A DNA stretch of 64,000 bases from assembly GCA_963693315.1 (NCBI GenBank), contig OY856187.1, positions 114,964,437 to 115,028,436 of the forward strand, in the 5' to 3' direction. A program made the position numbers and the translations under genes. The notes beneath the pieces are model-generated. The model was not told where the DNA came from, did no database searches, and saw nothing but the letters and a program-made list of their open reading frames with translations. Below are positions 24,571-34,976 of this stretch, piece after piece (position 1 is the first letter of the stretch; each line of letters opens with the position of its first letter). This DNA is from Diogma glabrata (Eukaryota > Arthropoda > Insecta > Diptera > Cylindrotomidae).

Positions 24571-27500
24571 ATGGCTGAATTAGAACTCCTCAAAAAGCAG
24601 CGAGCTGCATTCAAGGGCCAATTGACCAATTTTAAGACCCAAGTTCCAACTGCTGAGTCATTTGGAGCAGTCGAAGTTCTTCTTAGTCGGCTTCAACGTG
24701 TTTACGACAAGTATGACGGGGTCCAGTCAAAAATCGAGATATTAGATGAATTTGCTACTCCTGATCGCTCTGTCTTTGAGGAAGAGTATAGTAAGTTAGA
24801 GATCGTGTTGAGAGACAAATTGCACGACCTCAAAAAATCGGAAGACAGTTCTCTGTCAACCTCATTTCACAATACGTCTCAGCATGAGTTAAATCCTACT
24901 ACCAATGTCTCTGCCGGAGTTAGACTTCCAGAGCTTACACTGCCGTTCTTTAGTGGTTTGGAATCGGAGTGGTTATCGTTTCGCGACATTTTTCTTGATT
25001 TAATCCACTCGAAGGTTTTAGATGAAACAGTTAAGTTCTTATATTTAATCTCAAGTATTCGAGCAGGGTCTGCGTTTGCACTAATCGAGAGTCTTCCCGT
25101 AACTGCGGCCAACTACACTGTAGCTTGGGAATTATTGTGCGACAAATATAATAACGAAATTTCGATTCAACGGCACCATACCCGGGAACTCTATGACGCC
25201 CGAACTCCTCAGGAGCACTCAGCTAAAGCTCTCCAAATGTTTGTTGAGAAGATCTTCAAACATTATAATGCATTAAAATCCCTAAAGGTAGCTGTTTCTG
25301 AATGGGATTTAATTCTAGTTCACCACCTGATTCAACGATTAGACACGGCATCTAGGGTCCATGTGGTAAAACATACTAAGCCAAATGATTTGCTTCGGTT
25401 TGACGAATTAATCCAACTGTTGCGTAACCGAGTGAGAGTGCTCGAGACATTAGCATCTACATCGGCTCACACTCATTCTCGAGTGAATAAGTCATACAAA
25501 CCAGTCACTCTAAATGTCACTCACGCACCGCCGGCAAGTGCATCCGAAAAATGCAGTTGTTGCTTGGGAAACCATCTGTTGGCTCATTGTCCAGAATTCT
25601 CCAGCACTAAATTCACGCCAAGATCCAGATATGATTTTATCAAGAATCGCCGTCTTTGTGGAAATTGTTTACGAGATCGTCATCCTCTTAGTGAATGTCG
25701 TCAACCGCCGTGTCAAACTTGCGCACTCAAACACCATACATTATTACATTTCGAACGCAGCAATCAATTGCCCGAGGTTAAACTGCAATCAGTTGTAGCT
25801 AACTGTTCCGAATTTCAGTCACTCAATAATGATTGCAGTGAAGCGACGTGTGCTGCGGGAACCAGTCTGAAAGTCTCATCAGAGACTACATCAACCAAGT
25901 TCAGCAAGGTCATTCTTATCGGCACTGCTTTAGTACGAGCATCAGTTAATGATGGCATCCAACTCCTATGCAGAGCTCTATTAGATAGCGGCTCAACGAT
26001 GAATTTTGTTACTACACAAACATGCAAATTGTTACAGGCACGTAAACACGTCACATCTAAAACTATTACCGGTATTGCTGGATCACAAACATTGATCAGA
26101 CACAAAATCTATTTAAAAATCTCTTCGTGTGTCTCGACCTTTGCTACGACGTTAAAATGTTATGTTCTCCCCACCATTACCCATGAAATACCTTCTACAA
26201 GAGTTATGCTTCCCAAGCTAACCTTACCTGATCACATAAAATTGGCCGACCCTCACTTTAATGTACCAAATCGGATCGACATCCTGTTGGGTGCTGAGAT
26301 TTATCATTGTCTTTTCAAGGGGTCATCAATTCAACTACATCGCGACTTACCTCCATTTTACGAATCTGAATTGGGTTACGTGGTTAGTGGCAAGACGAAC
26401 ATTTCACATACTGCAAAGACTCAGTCTCAGTCTCACATAGCTTTGTGCAGCATTCAATCCCTCGAAGCTCAACTAAAACGGTTTTGGGAATTGGAATCAG
26501 TATCGTCTAAACCTGTGTGGTCTAAAGAAGAAATTTCTTGTGAATCTCATTTCAAGGAAAATGTCGAGAGATCTGTAGATGGCCGGTACACCGTCGCACT
26601 TCCTACAAATCCAAAATTGAACCAACTAGGTTCATCCGACCTGTCAGCGCGTCGTCAGTTTTATGCCCTAGAAACTCGTTTGCAGGGAAAACCTGAAATC
26701 TACGCTCAATATCAAGATTTTATGAAGGAATACCATCTGTTGGGACATATGACCGCTGCACTAAACGACAGAGGTAACTGCAATTTCTATTTGCCACATC
26801 ATTACGTTATAAAGGATCAAAGTGAGACTACAAAGTTGCGCGTAGTATTCAATGCGTCCGCTAAATCTTCGTCTCTTGTCTCTCTAAACGATTGTCTGAT
26901 GGTAGGCCCCACAATTCAACAGGATCTCGTGTCCATAATGCTTCGCTTCCGGAAACATATCGTTGCATTCAGTGCTGACATCGCTAAGATGTATCGGCAG
27001 ATCAGAGTTCGAGAAGACCAACAAGACCTTCAACGAGTATTTTGGCGTATGAACCCTTCCGAACGTCTTCAAATTTTCAGGCTCGCCACTGTCACATACG
27101 GAACTGCAAGTGCCCCATTTTTGGCCACTCGGACGCTACACCAGCTTGCCAATGACGAACGTGTCAAATATCCAGAAGCATGTAAAATTCTCGATAATGA
27201 CTTTTATGTGGATGATGTACTAACAGGAGCATCAACCATGTCAGAGGCCAGCCAACTGAAGACAGAGTTAATTGAACTTCTAGCTCGTGGTGGCTTCGAA
27301 CTACGAAAGTTTGTCTCTAATATGAAGCAACTATCATCACAAGATCACGACGCAACAACCGTTACCATTTTATTGGGAGTCATGTGGAATACGAAATCTG
27401 ACCAGTTCGAAATGGTATTTGACCTACCCTCTACTGCTGCTCTTTGTACCAAGCGCACGCTACTATCGGAATTGTGCCAGATTTTTGATCCAATGGGTAT

Positions 27501-29784
27501 TTGTGCTCCAATTGTTGTCACCGGAAAACTCATAATGCAAGCCATCTGGAAACTTCAAGCTCTGGGCTGGGATGATCCCTTACCACTTCATATCGCGCAA
27601 ACCTGGTCTAATTTCAAACAGGAATTAAATGCATTGCAACGGATCAACATTCCTCGGTTAATTACGTCCCCCGTTGCTGATCAGATCGAACTGCATGGGT
27701 TTTGCGACGCCTCCGAGCGAGCATACGGGTGTGCCTTGTATACTCGAACTATCTCCTCAACAAACCAATATCAAGTAAATCTCATTTGTGCGAAAACAAG
27801 AGTGTCACCGTTGAAGAAGGAGACGATCCCACGGTTGGAACTGTGCGCAGCAGTACTCTTATCAGAATTAACTCAGAAGGTTACGTCTGTCTTGAAAATG
27901 AATTTTAGTGCGGTATACCTTTGGACAGATTCACAAATCACGTTGCATCGAATTAAGTCAGAGCCATCAAAATATGCAGTATTTGTAGCAAATCGTCTTT
28001 CAAGGATTCAAGAACTTACGTCAGCTAATGATTGGTATTACGTTCCTACAGCTGCAAACCCAGCGGACTTAGCGTCTCGAGGACTTATGCCTTCGTCATT
28101 CTCTGCGGCATCACTTTGGTGGATAGGACCCGAGTTCTTGAAGAGCCATTCGTCAGCCTGGGCAATCTCACATGACATCAATCTACCAGATGAATTTGTG
28201 CACTTGGAGGTGCGTAAAACCAACGATCGTGGTTTAGTCCACTCTACAACAGATGATAACTCTCTTTTTGTTCGATTTTCGTCTCTCACAAGGCTAATTC
28301 GAGTTGTTGCCTATATGATTCGTTTTACTGACAATGCAAGACATAGAGATATTCGAAAAGATAATGCGTCCATTTTTCTATTACCTAACGATATTAAAAA
28401 TGCTACACTGTGTTTGATCCGAATGGTTCAACGAAGTAATTTTAGTGACGACATTCGGTGCATTAAAAAGACCAAGTATTGTTCACCTAGCAGTTCACTT
28501 CGATCTCTCGCGATATTCTTAGATAAAGACGGTATATTAAGAGTCGGCGGTCGTCTGAATAACGCAATGATTTCAGAGGATCAGAAACATCCGATCCTAC
28601 TACCTGGTAATCATCCCTTCAGTGTATTAATCGTTCGACATGAGCACCAAAAATTGCTACACGCTGGGCCTCAATCACTTTTATATAACCTTCGCTTGCA
28701 ATATTGGATAACTGGTGGACGCAACTTATGCAGGACAATTGTCCATCAATGTGTTCGTTGTCATCGAATAAAACCGCAATTACGCAATCAAGTAATGGGT
28801 GAGTTGCCATCTGATAGAGTGAAATCCGTGGAGCGTCCATTTCTCATCGTCGGAGTAGATTTCTGTGGGCCATTTTCATATATCCAAACCAATAAAGCCA
28901 GAACAAGAATTAAATGCTACATTTGTCTCTTTGTCTGTTTCACCACCAAAGCAGTGCATTTGGAACTTGTGATGAGCGCCTCAACTGAATCCTTTTTGGC
29001 TTGCTTACGAAGGTTTATTGCTCGACGCGGGATATGCATTCGCATCTATTCGGACAATGCCACCAATTTCGTCGGATCACGCTCGGAACTAAAGGAGCTT
29101 AAAACGTTATTTCTTTCTCAGTCATTTCAAGACACCAGCTTAAAATTCTGCTCCGAAAATGAAATAGAATGGAAGACCATTCCTCCACGGTCTCCGCATT
29201 TTGGGGGTTTATGGGAGGCTGCGATCAAAAGTGCTAAGCATCATTTCAAACGCGCGGTTGGCAATGCAGCCCTTACTGTGGAAGAACTCCTTACACTGAT
29301 TTCACAAATCGAAGCATGTCTTAATTCTCGGCCTCTTACGCCCTTATCTAGTGATCCATTAGACTTGACCGCTCTCTCACCTGGTCATTTTATTATCGGT
29401 GCTCCTTTGACATCAATCCCAGAACCATCATTAATTGATTTGTCCAGAAACCGGTTGTCACGCTTGCAACGAATCCAACAAAATTTACATCAATTTTGGG
29501 AAAGATGGCACAAAGAATACTTATCGGAACTCCAACGACGACACAAGTGGCGTCAGGGCTCACATAACTTCCAAGTAGGGTCGTTAGTTATCCTCCAAGA
29601 CGATAATGTACCACCATTAAAATGGAATTTAGGTCGCATAACAGCGTTACATCCTGGACAAGACGGGATCACTCGTGTGGTTACAGTCAAGACAGCACTG
29701 TCAGAATTAAAAAGAGCTGTCAATCGTATAAGTGTTCTACCAATTCATGACGAAAACAAGGTCGACGAAGGCGATACTAAGTAA
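24571..29784 (+). CDS. BEL/Pao Gag-Pol polyprotein, intact
   Basis: The 1737-residue ORF has no internal stop and all expected domains. Residues 1-95 are an N-terminal helical segment. About 115-290 is the Pao Gag domain (LPELTLPFFSGLESEWLSF). Zinc-binding clusters follow at 328-340 (C-x2-C-x3-H-x4-C) and 363-389. The aspartic protease has DSG at 472-474. In the reverse transcriptase D803 (SADIAKMY) and YVDD 879-882 are intact. The RNase H acidic residues are D1046, E1090, D1120 and D1166. The integrase zinc domain lies around H1357-C1397. The catalytic core is D1430, D1495 and E1549. A C-terminal DUF5641-like region spans about 1625-1725. All catalytic residues I can check are present, so the copy is young. 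With no 5' LTR it lacks its own upstream promoter. Confidence 0.97.
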   Translation: MAELELLKKQRAAFKGQLTNFKTQVPTAESFGAVEVLLSRLQRVYDKYDGVQSKIEILDEFATPDRSVFEEEYSKLEIVLRDKLHDLKKSEDSSLSTSFHNTSQHELNPTTNVSAGVRLPELTLPFFSGLESEWLSFRDIFLDLIHSKVLDETVKFLYLISSIRAGSAFALIESLPVTAANYTVAWELLCDKYNNEISIQRHHTRELYDARTPQEHSAKALQMFVEKIFKHYNALKSLKVAVSEWDLILVHHLIQRLDTASRVHVVKHTKPNDLLRFDELIQLLRNRVRVLETLASTSAHTHSRVNKSYKPVTLNVTHAPPASASEKCSCCLGNHLLAHCPEFSSTKFTPRSRYDFIKNRRLCGNCLRDRHPLSECRQPPCQTCALKHHTLLHFERSNQLPEVKLQSVVANCSEFQSLNNDCSEATCAAGTSLKVSSETTSTKFSKVILIGTALVRASVNDGIQLLCRALLDSGSTMNFVTTQTCKLLQARKHVTSKTITGIAGSQTLIRHKIYLKISSCVSTFATTLKCYVLPTITHEIPSTRVMLPKLTLPDHIKLADPHFNVPNRIDILLGAEIYHCLFKGSSIQLHRDLPPFYESELGYVVSGKTNISHTAKTQSQSHIALCSIQSLEAQLKRFWELESVSSKPVWSKEEISCESHFKENVERSVDGRYTVALPTNPKLNQLGSSDLSARRQFYALETRLQGKPEIYAQYQDFMKEYHLLGHMTAALNDRGNCNFYLPHHYVIKDQSETTKLRVVFNASAKSSSLVSLNDCLMVGPTIQQDLVSIMLRFRKHIVAFSADIAKMYRQIRVREDQQDLQRVFWRMNPSERLQIFRLATVTYGTASAPFLATRTLHQLANDERVKYPEACKILDNDFYVDDVLTGASTMSEASQLKTELIELLARGGFELRKFVSNMKQLSSQDHDATTVTILLGVMWNTKSDQFEMVFDLPSTAALCTKRTLLSELCQIFDPMGICAPIVVTGKLIMQAIWKLQALGWDDPLPLHIAQTWSNFKQELNALQRINIPRLITSPVADQIELHGFCDASERAYGCALYTRTISSTNQYQVNLICAKTRVSPLKKETIPRLELCAAVLLSELTQKVTSVLKMNFSAVYLWTDSQITLHRIKSEPSKYAVFVANRLSRIQELTSANDWYYVPTAANPADLASRGLMPSSFSAASLWWIGPEFLKSHSSAWAISHDINLPDEFVHLEVRKTNDRGLVHSTTDDNSLFVRFSSLTRLIRVVAYMIRFTDNARHRDIRKDNASIFLLPNDIKNATLCLIRMVQRSNFSDDIRCIKKTKYCSPSSSLRSLAIFLDKDGILRVGGRLNNAMISEDQKHPILLPGNHPFSVLIVRHEHQKLLHAGPQSLLYNLRLQYWITGGRNLCRTIVHQCVRCHRIKPQLRNQVMGELPSDRVKSVERPFLIVGVDFCGPFSYIQTNKARTRIKCYICLFVCFTTKAVHLELVMSASTESFLACLRRFIARRGICIRIYSDNATNFVGSRSELKELKTLFLSQSFQDTSLKFCSENEIEWKTIPPRSPHFGGLWEAAIKSAKHHFKRAVGNAALTVEELLTLISQIEACLNSRPLTPLSSDPLDLTALSPGHFIIGAPLTSIPEPSLIDLSRNRLSRLQRIQQNLHQFWERWHKEYLSELQRRHKWRQGSHNFQVGSLVILQDDNVPPLKWNLGRITALHPGQDGITRVVTVKTALSELKRAVNRISVLPIHDENKVDEGDTK

Positions 29785-30373
29785 CATGCTCGTCGTTACA
29801 TAACTTGCGTTCAGATGTACCATCATCAAAACGGTTTAATATAACCGCGACTAAAATCATTCGTATTCTCCGTCTACTAACTTGATGATACTTTGTTATA
29901 AGTGAACCACCAAACCTATGTCATTACATGTGCATCCAATAGGAGTTTGTTTCTATTTTGTTGATGTCACATACACCATATCACTAACAGAATTTTTAAA
30001 CTCTCCCCACTTACAAAGTAAGTAGCGATGAGTTGTTTATGTTTTAAATCCTGCAGCTAATCAAACCTTGTCAATTCGGCAAACAACTACAGTTGTTGCT
30101 AGGAACAAGTTGTTACAATTGTTGACCGCATTAGACAAAGATTATCTAATTTCTTTTCACGTATCGAATACAAACGACAAAAACATATTTACACATAGGT
30201 CATTGTTATCAGATGACCTTGTGCCAATTAATCGTTCAACCCAATGAAGTTGGATCAATTAATTCTAATGCTAATTAATAATATCATCCAAATTTATTCC
30301 AACCAGCCTAATCATTTGTCATCTTCGTCTGTATAATAAACAGAGACTTAGAGTTCATTTTCACATCACTTCG
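29785..30373 (+). other. BEL/Pao spacer, first part
   Basis: The stretch lies between the pol stop and the tandem repeats. No env-like ORF is present. A 'tataataaacagagac' patch at about 30332 looks like a polyadenylation or promoter remnant. Confidence 0.4.
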
Positions 30374-30600
30374 TAACGTCATATTTATTTATTTGTGAAG
30401 AGCATTCTTACGGAACCATTAACGAAAGTGTCATTTATTTGTGAAGAGCATTCTCACGGAACCACTAACGAAAGTGTCATTTATTTGTGAAGAGCATTCT
30501 CACGGAACCACTAACGAAAGTGTCATTTATTTGTGAAGAGCATTCTCACGGAACCACTAACGAAAGTGTCATTTATTTGTGAAGAGCATTCTCACGTCAC
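30374..30600. repeat. 46-bp minisatellite, about five units
   Basis: Units begin near GTGAAGAGCATTCT at 30395, 30441, 30487, 30533 and 30579 and are nearly identical, with 'ttacgg'/'tcacgg' variants. The array lies within the spacer downstream of pol. Confidence 0.85.
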
Positions 30601-30852
30601 CAACACTTTCGTCATGTTTTCGTGAAGAGAATTTAACCAACGAAAATATTGGTTCGAGTCTTCACAGTGCAAAAGAGTTGTGAACTTAAAATCACTAAAA
30701 CTGACATAAGAAATCTAAAGGTCGAAAGACAATTCAAAGTGCAACGCGATCAAGAATTTACAACCTCGATCGGCTGTTACTTATTATCGTCGGTTTACAA
30801 CTAGATCAGTAGAAGTTGGCAAACTATCGCATCATAGTTCCATTAGGCTCTT

Positions 30853-32230
30853 GGTATCAGTCTCGTCAACATGTTATTAAATGTGATCAAACCTTCAGTT
30901 TCATTGATGCTCTGCATAATCAGCATGATTATCCGTTTAGTCGTCTTCAATGCTTTGCATAATTAATGTTTAATTTTTCTTTTCTCTTCGGTTGCTACGC
31001 ACACTCAATGATTAAACCTTTAGTCTTCGTCAATGCTTTGCATAATCAATGTTCAATTATTTGTTTTCGTCTTCGGTTGCTATGCACACTCAATGATTGA
31101 ACATTTGATATTTGTCAATGCTCTGCATAATCCAGGTTTAATTACTCATTTCTTCGGTTGCTACGCACACTCAATCATTAAACATTTTGTCTTCGTCAAT
31201 GCTCTGCATAATCCAGAGTTAATCATTTATCTTCGGTTGCTATGCATACTCAATGATTAAACCTTCTGGTTTTCATTAAACATTTTGGTCTTCTTCATAT
31301 TTAAAAAAAAAAAAAAATTTTTTTTTTCATTTTCATCAATACCATCGTTTTGACTCGTCTTCGAAAATATAAACGAGTCTCCGGTTTTTATGATCTGAAT
31401 GTTCATCGTTTTAATGTTCCTGGTATCAGTCTCGTCAACATGTTATTAAATGTGATCAAACCTTCAGTTTCATTGATGCTCTGCATAATCAGCATGATTA
31501 TCCGTTTAGTCGTCTTCAATGCTTTGCATAATTAATGTTTAATATTTATTTTCTCTTCGGTTGCTACGCACACTCAATGATTAAACCTTTAGTCTTCGTC
31601 AATGCTTTGCATAATCAATGTTCAATTATTTGTTTTCGTCTTCGGTTGCTATGCACACTCAATGATTGAACATTTGATATTCGTCAATGCTCTGCATAAT
31701 CCAGGTTTAATTACTCATTTCTTCGGTTGCTACGCACACTCAATCATTAAACATTTAGTCTTCGTCAATGCTCTGCATAATCCAGAGTTAATCATTTATC
31801 TTCGGTTGCTATGCACACTCAATGATTAAACCTTTAGTCTTCGTCAATGCTTTGCATAATCAATGTTCAATTATTTGTTTTCGTCTTCGGTTGCTATGCA
31901 CACTCAATGATTGAACATTTGATATTCGTCAATGCTCTGCATAATCCAGGTTTAATTACTCATTTCTTCGGTTGCTACGCACACTCAATCATTAAACATT
32001 TAGTCTTCGTCAATGCTCTGCATAATCCAGAGTTAATCATTTATCTTCGGTTGCTATGCATACTCAATGATTAAACCTTCTGGTTTTCATTAAACATTTT
32101 GGTCTTCTTCATGATTCTGCTTTAATTCATATTTAAAAAAAAAAATTTTCATTTTCATCAATACCATCGTTTTGACTCGTCTTCGAAAATATATACGAGT
32201 AGTCTACGGTTTTTATGATCTGAATGTTCA
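30853..32230. repeat. Higher-order tandem repeats (about 80-bp monomers in 245-bp blocks)
   Basis: Monomers contain 'caatgctctgcataatcca' and 'cttcggttgctacgcacac'. Three make a 245-bp block (31602-31846 repeats at 31847-32091). The block with its left flank (from GGTATCAG at 30853) is itself repeated 569 bp later (31422), and the right flank 31258-31416 recurs at 32072-32240. Because 245 is not a multiple of three, each block has its own 75-codon frame (31033, 31602 and 31847); these are repeat by-products. Confidence 0.85.
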
Positions 32231-32983
32231 TCGTTTTAATTAACGTCATCTATTGTTCCACTCGGGAACCAGAGCCTATTGGTAGTTAGATCCAATCCGT
32301 ACTCAATTCGCGTTACTCATGTACCAGCACTTCACAACGTCATTTCCACTTGAGTCGTTGTCATTTTATATCGGGTCCATAAGGTCAGTACCTGTTTAAC
32401 TGTCCAGCGTCAACTCTTGTATAATATTCAACCAACCTCAACGGCGGAAAGTCCACTGATACTTACGGTAATGCGAACCGGTGAACTTCACATCTTGTCA
32501 TAGCTGGCATCCTTTTTGATGTTTTATGCTCATTATTAAATAAAGAAAAAAAATACATGTTATTCCAACAATTGTTGTTAATATATTTATTCAAAAAATT
32601 CATTTTAGTAAACAAAAAAAACTCATGTTTTTGTGTTTAAATAAAAAATAATAACTAATTAAATCAATAATTGTTAGAAGATTTAATTACATATAACTAA
32701 TATCTTTCTATCAAGAATAATTGTTTAAAAAATAGAATAAGTATAAAACCTATTTTTAGTAACAAAATTTTCTGAATTAAAATTAGCTAGCATACAATTA
32801 TCTGAATTAAAATTATTATAATTAGCTGAATTAAAGTTATTCTGAAACTAAAACTACAAGTGTTCATGTGACACTCTTAGGATAATCAGTCCAATTTGTT
32901 AAATTTCTGAATTTATAAATAACCAATCAGGTTAGTAGTTTTAGCCAAGTGATAGCTTATATAATTTAAATAAACCTATTTTT
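32231..32983 (+). other. BEL/Pao spacer, last part
   Basis: AT-rich and non-coding. It contains AATAAA followed by A runs (about 32540-32553) and a short direct repeat 'tctgaattaaaatta' around 32771-32830. Confidence 0.4.
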
Positions 32984-32997
32984 CAAAGGCGGGAATA
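32984..32997 (+). promoter_or_regulatory. Candidate polypurine tract
   Basis: AAAGGCGGGAATA lies directly before TGTTGACG, the likely LTR start. A G-rich tract here is the expected plus-strand primer site. Confidence 0.55.
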
Positions 32998-33791
32998 TGT
33001 TGACGATGGACAGATTTGCCTAAAAATAAAAAAAACAATAATAATAGTCGAAAAGGTCATATTCATAAATACTTAGCACTGTCCTTCGTCAAAGTATTCT
33101 CGGCGATGCTGTTCCAGTCATTACTGTTGCGGCTGCTAGTTTTAGTCTGAAAAAAGGAAAACAAAATCATTTAATTAATATTTATCAATGTTTGTTAAAA
33201 TAAAACTTAATTTAATGCGCTCATACGTCCCAAAAATCACGACAGGCAAATCAATCACTAATCTGAAAAGAAATCAAATTCAATTTTATTCAAACAAGTA
33301 ATTAAAATTCAAAATTTATTTAACTAACCTTGGGTTTGTTGTTTGTTTTGGTTGAGTATGTCATTCTGACATTTAAACATAACAAACTTTTGTCGATGTA
33401 GCAGTCAACATCAAATAATTTTCACGCGCCGATAATGCAGTTTTCTTCGAATTAATTCCAATAGTTGATGTTGGCGCTGCTAGCGGGAAAAGGTTGGATT
33501 GGTTTTGTTATTTAATTGGTGATTTTTGAGACGGGGCCTCTCTTCTTCGTTTTTTAGTCTTCTTGTCAAGTTGATCGAACTTGCTAGAAAATTCAATGTG
33601 TTTTTTAATTAAATAAGATTAAATTCAGAATATTGTGTATAAATATTTTACGCATTTTCAAATAAAGTTTAAAACAAATTTTAAAAGTTGAGTTGAATTA
33701 TTTCATCAGTGAAATGTTAAACTAAAAATAAAACTATATTATGGTGACAACAACAACGCTGAACAGTTTTTCATAACGCTGTGATTTGGAA

Positions 33792-33827
33792 CCTGGCACG
33801 TAAATTTATATATAAAAACGTGCCAGG
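33792..33827 (+). promoter_or_regulatory. TATA-like sequence in the loop of a perfect hairpin
   Basis: The stem CCTGGCACGT/ACGTGCCAGG (10 bp, perfect) encloses a 16-base loop containing TATATATAAA. The stem core GGCACGT is the motif repeated in the 68-bp units. The second copy is at 35238-35273. It is a plausible core promoter of the LTR. Confidence 0.5.
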
Positions 33828-34037
33828 AATAAGGTACGTACATAAAAACTAAAAATTTACAACCGCTTGGCAGTATAACAGTCATATTTTTCTTTTGGTT
33901 TACATTTTTGGCGGTTATTGTGGAGTCGCATATGAAAATAAAATTATTCAGAAGAATCAGAATTATCTACAACAAGCGACAACAGCCTGCAGATCAACGA
34001 GGGAGGTTTAATTAGAAAGGAATATCCATTGAACCTG

Positions 34038-34976
34038 TGTAGGCACGTACATATATTAAATCAATAATTACTCCAGTCTACATATTCATCGAGAACGTGC
34101 GTTTGTGTAGGCACGTATATATATTCAATTCATCGAGAACGTGCCTTTGTGTAGGCACGTATATATATTAAATCAATAATTACTCCAGTCCACATATACA
34201 TCGAGAACGTGCCTTTGTGTAGGCACGTACATATATTAATTCAATAATTACTCCAGTCTACATATACATCGAGAACGTGCTTTTGTGTAGGCACGTACAT
34301 ATATTAAATCAATAATTACTCCAGTCTACATATTCATCGAGAACGTGCGTTTGTGTAGGCACGTATATGTATTAAATTGATAATTATTCCAGTCTGCATA
34401 TTCATCGAGAACGTGCTCTTGTGTAGGCACGTACATATATTAAATTGATAATTACTCCAGTCTACATATTCATCGAGAACGTGCTTTTGTGTAGGCACGT
34501 ACATGTATTAAATCAATAATTACTCCAGTCTACATATTCATCGAGAACGTGCTTTTGTGTAGGCACGTACATGCATTAAATCAATAATTACTCTAGTCTT
34601 CATATTCATCGAGATCGTGCCTTTGTGTAGGCACGTACATATATTAAATCAATAATTACTCTAGTCTGCATATTCATCGAGAACGTGCGTTTGTGTAGGC
34701 ACGTACATATATTAAATTGATAATTACTCCAGTCTACATATTCATCGAGAACGTGCGTTTGTGTAGGCACGTGTATATATTAAATCAATAATTACTCCAG
34801 TCCACATATACATCGAGAACGTGCTTTTGTGTAGGCACGTACATATATTAAATCAATAATTACTCCAGTCTACATATTCATCGAGAACGTGCTTTTGTGT
34901 AGGCACGTATATATATTGAACCAACATTAGTTCCAGTTTGCATAGTCGTCAAGAACGCGCTTTTGTCTAGGCACGT
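34038..34976. repeat. 68-bp hairpin minisatellite, about 15 units
   Basis: Each unit contains ACGTGC, a short loop with TTTGTGTAG, then GCACGT, spaced about 68 bp apart (one short unit of about 43 bp). Units differ by a few bases. The second array is at 35484-36422, followed by one extra half unit. The ORF at 36409-36594 is incidental. Confidence 0.9.

Noticed and set aside
31033..32074. Repeated 75-codon ORFs (MLCIINVQLFVF...)
   Set aside because: They follow from the tandem 245-bp repeats; they have no start context, no domain, and identical wording in each block.
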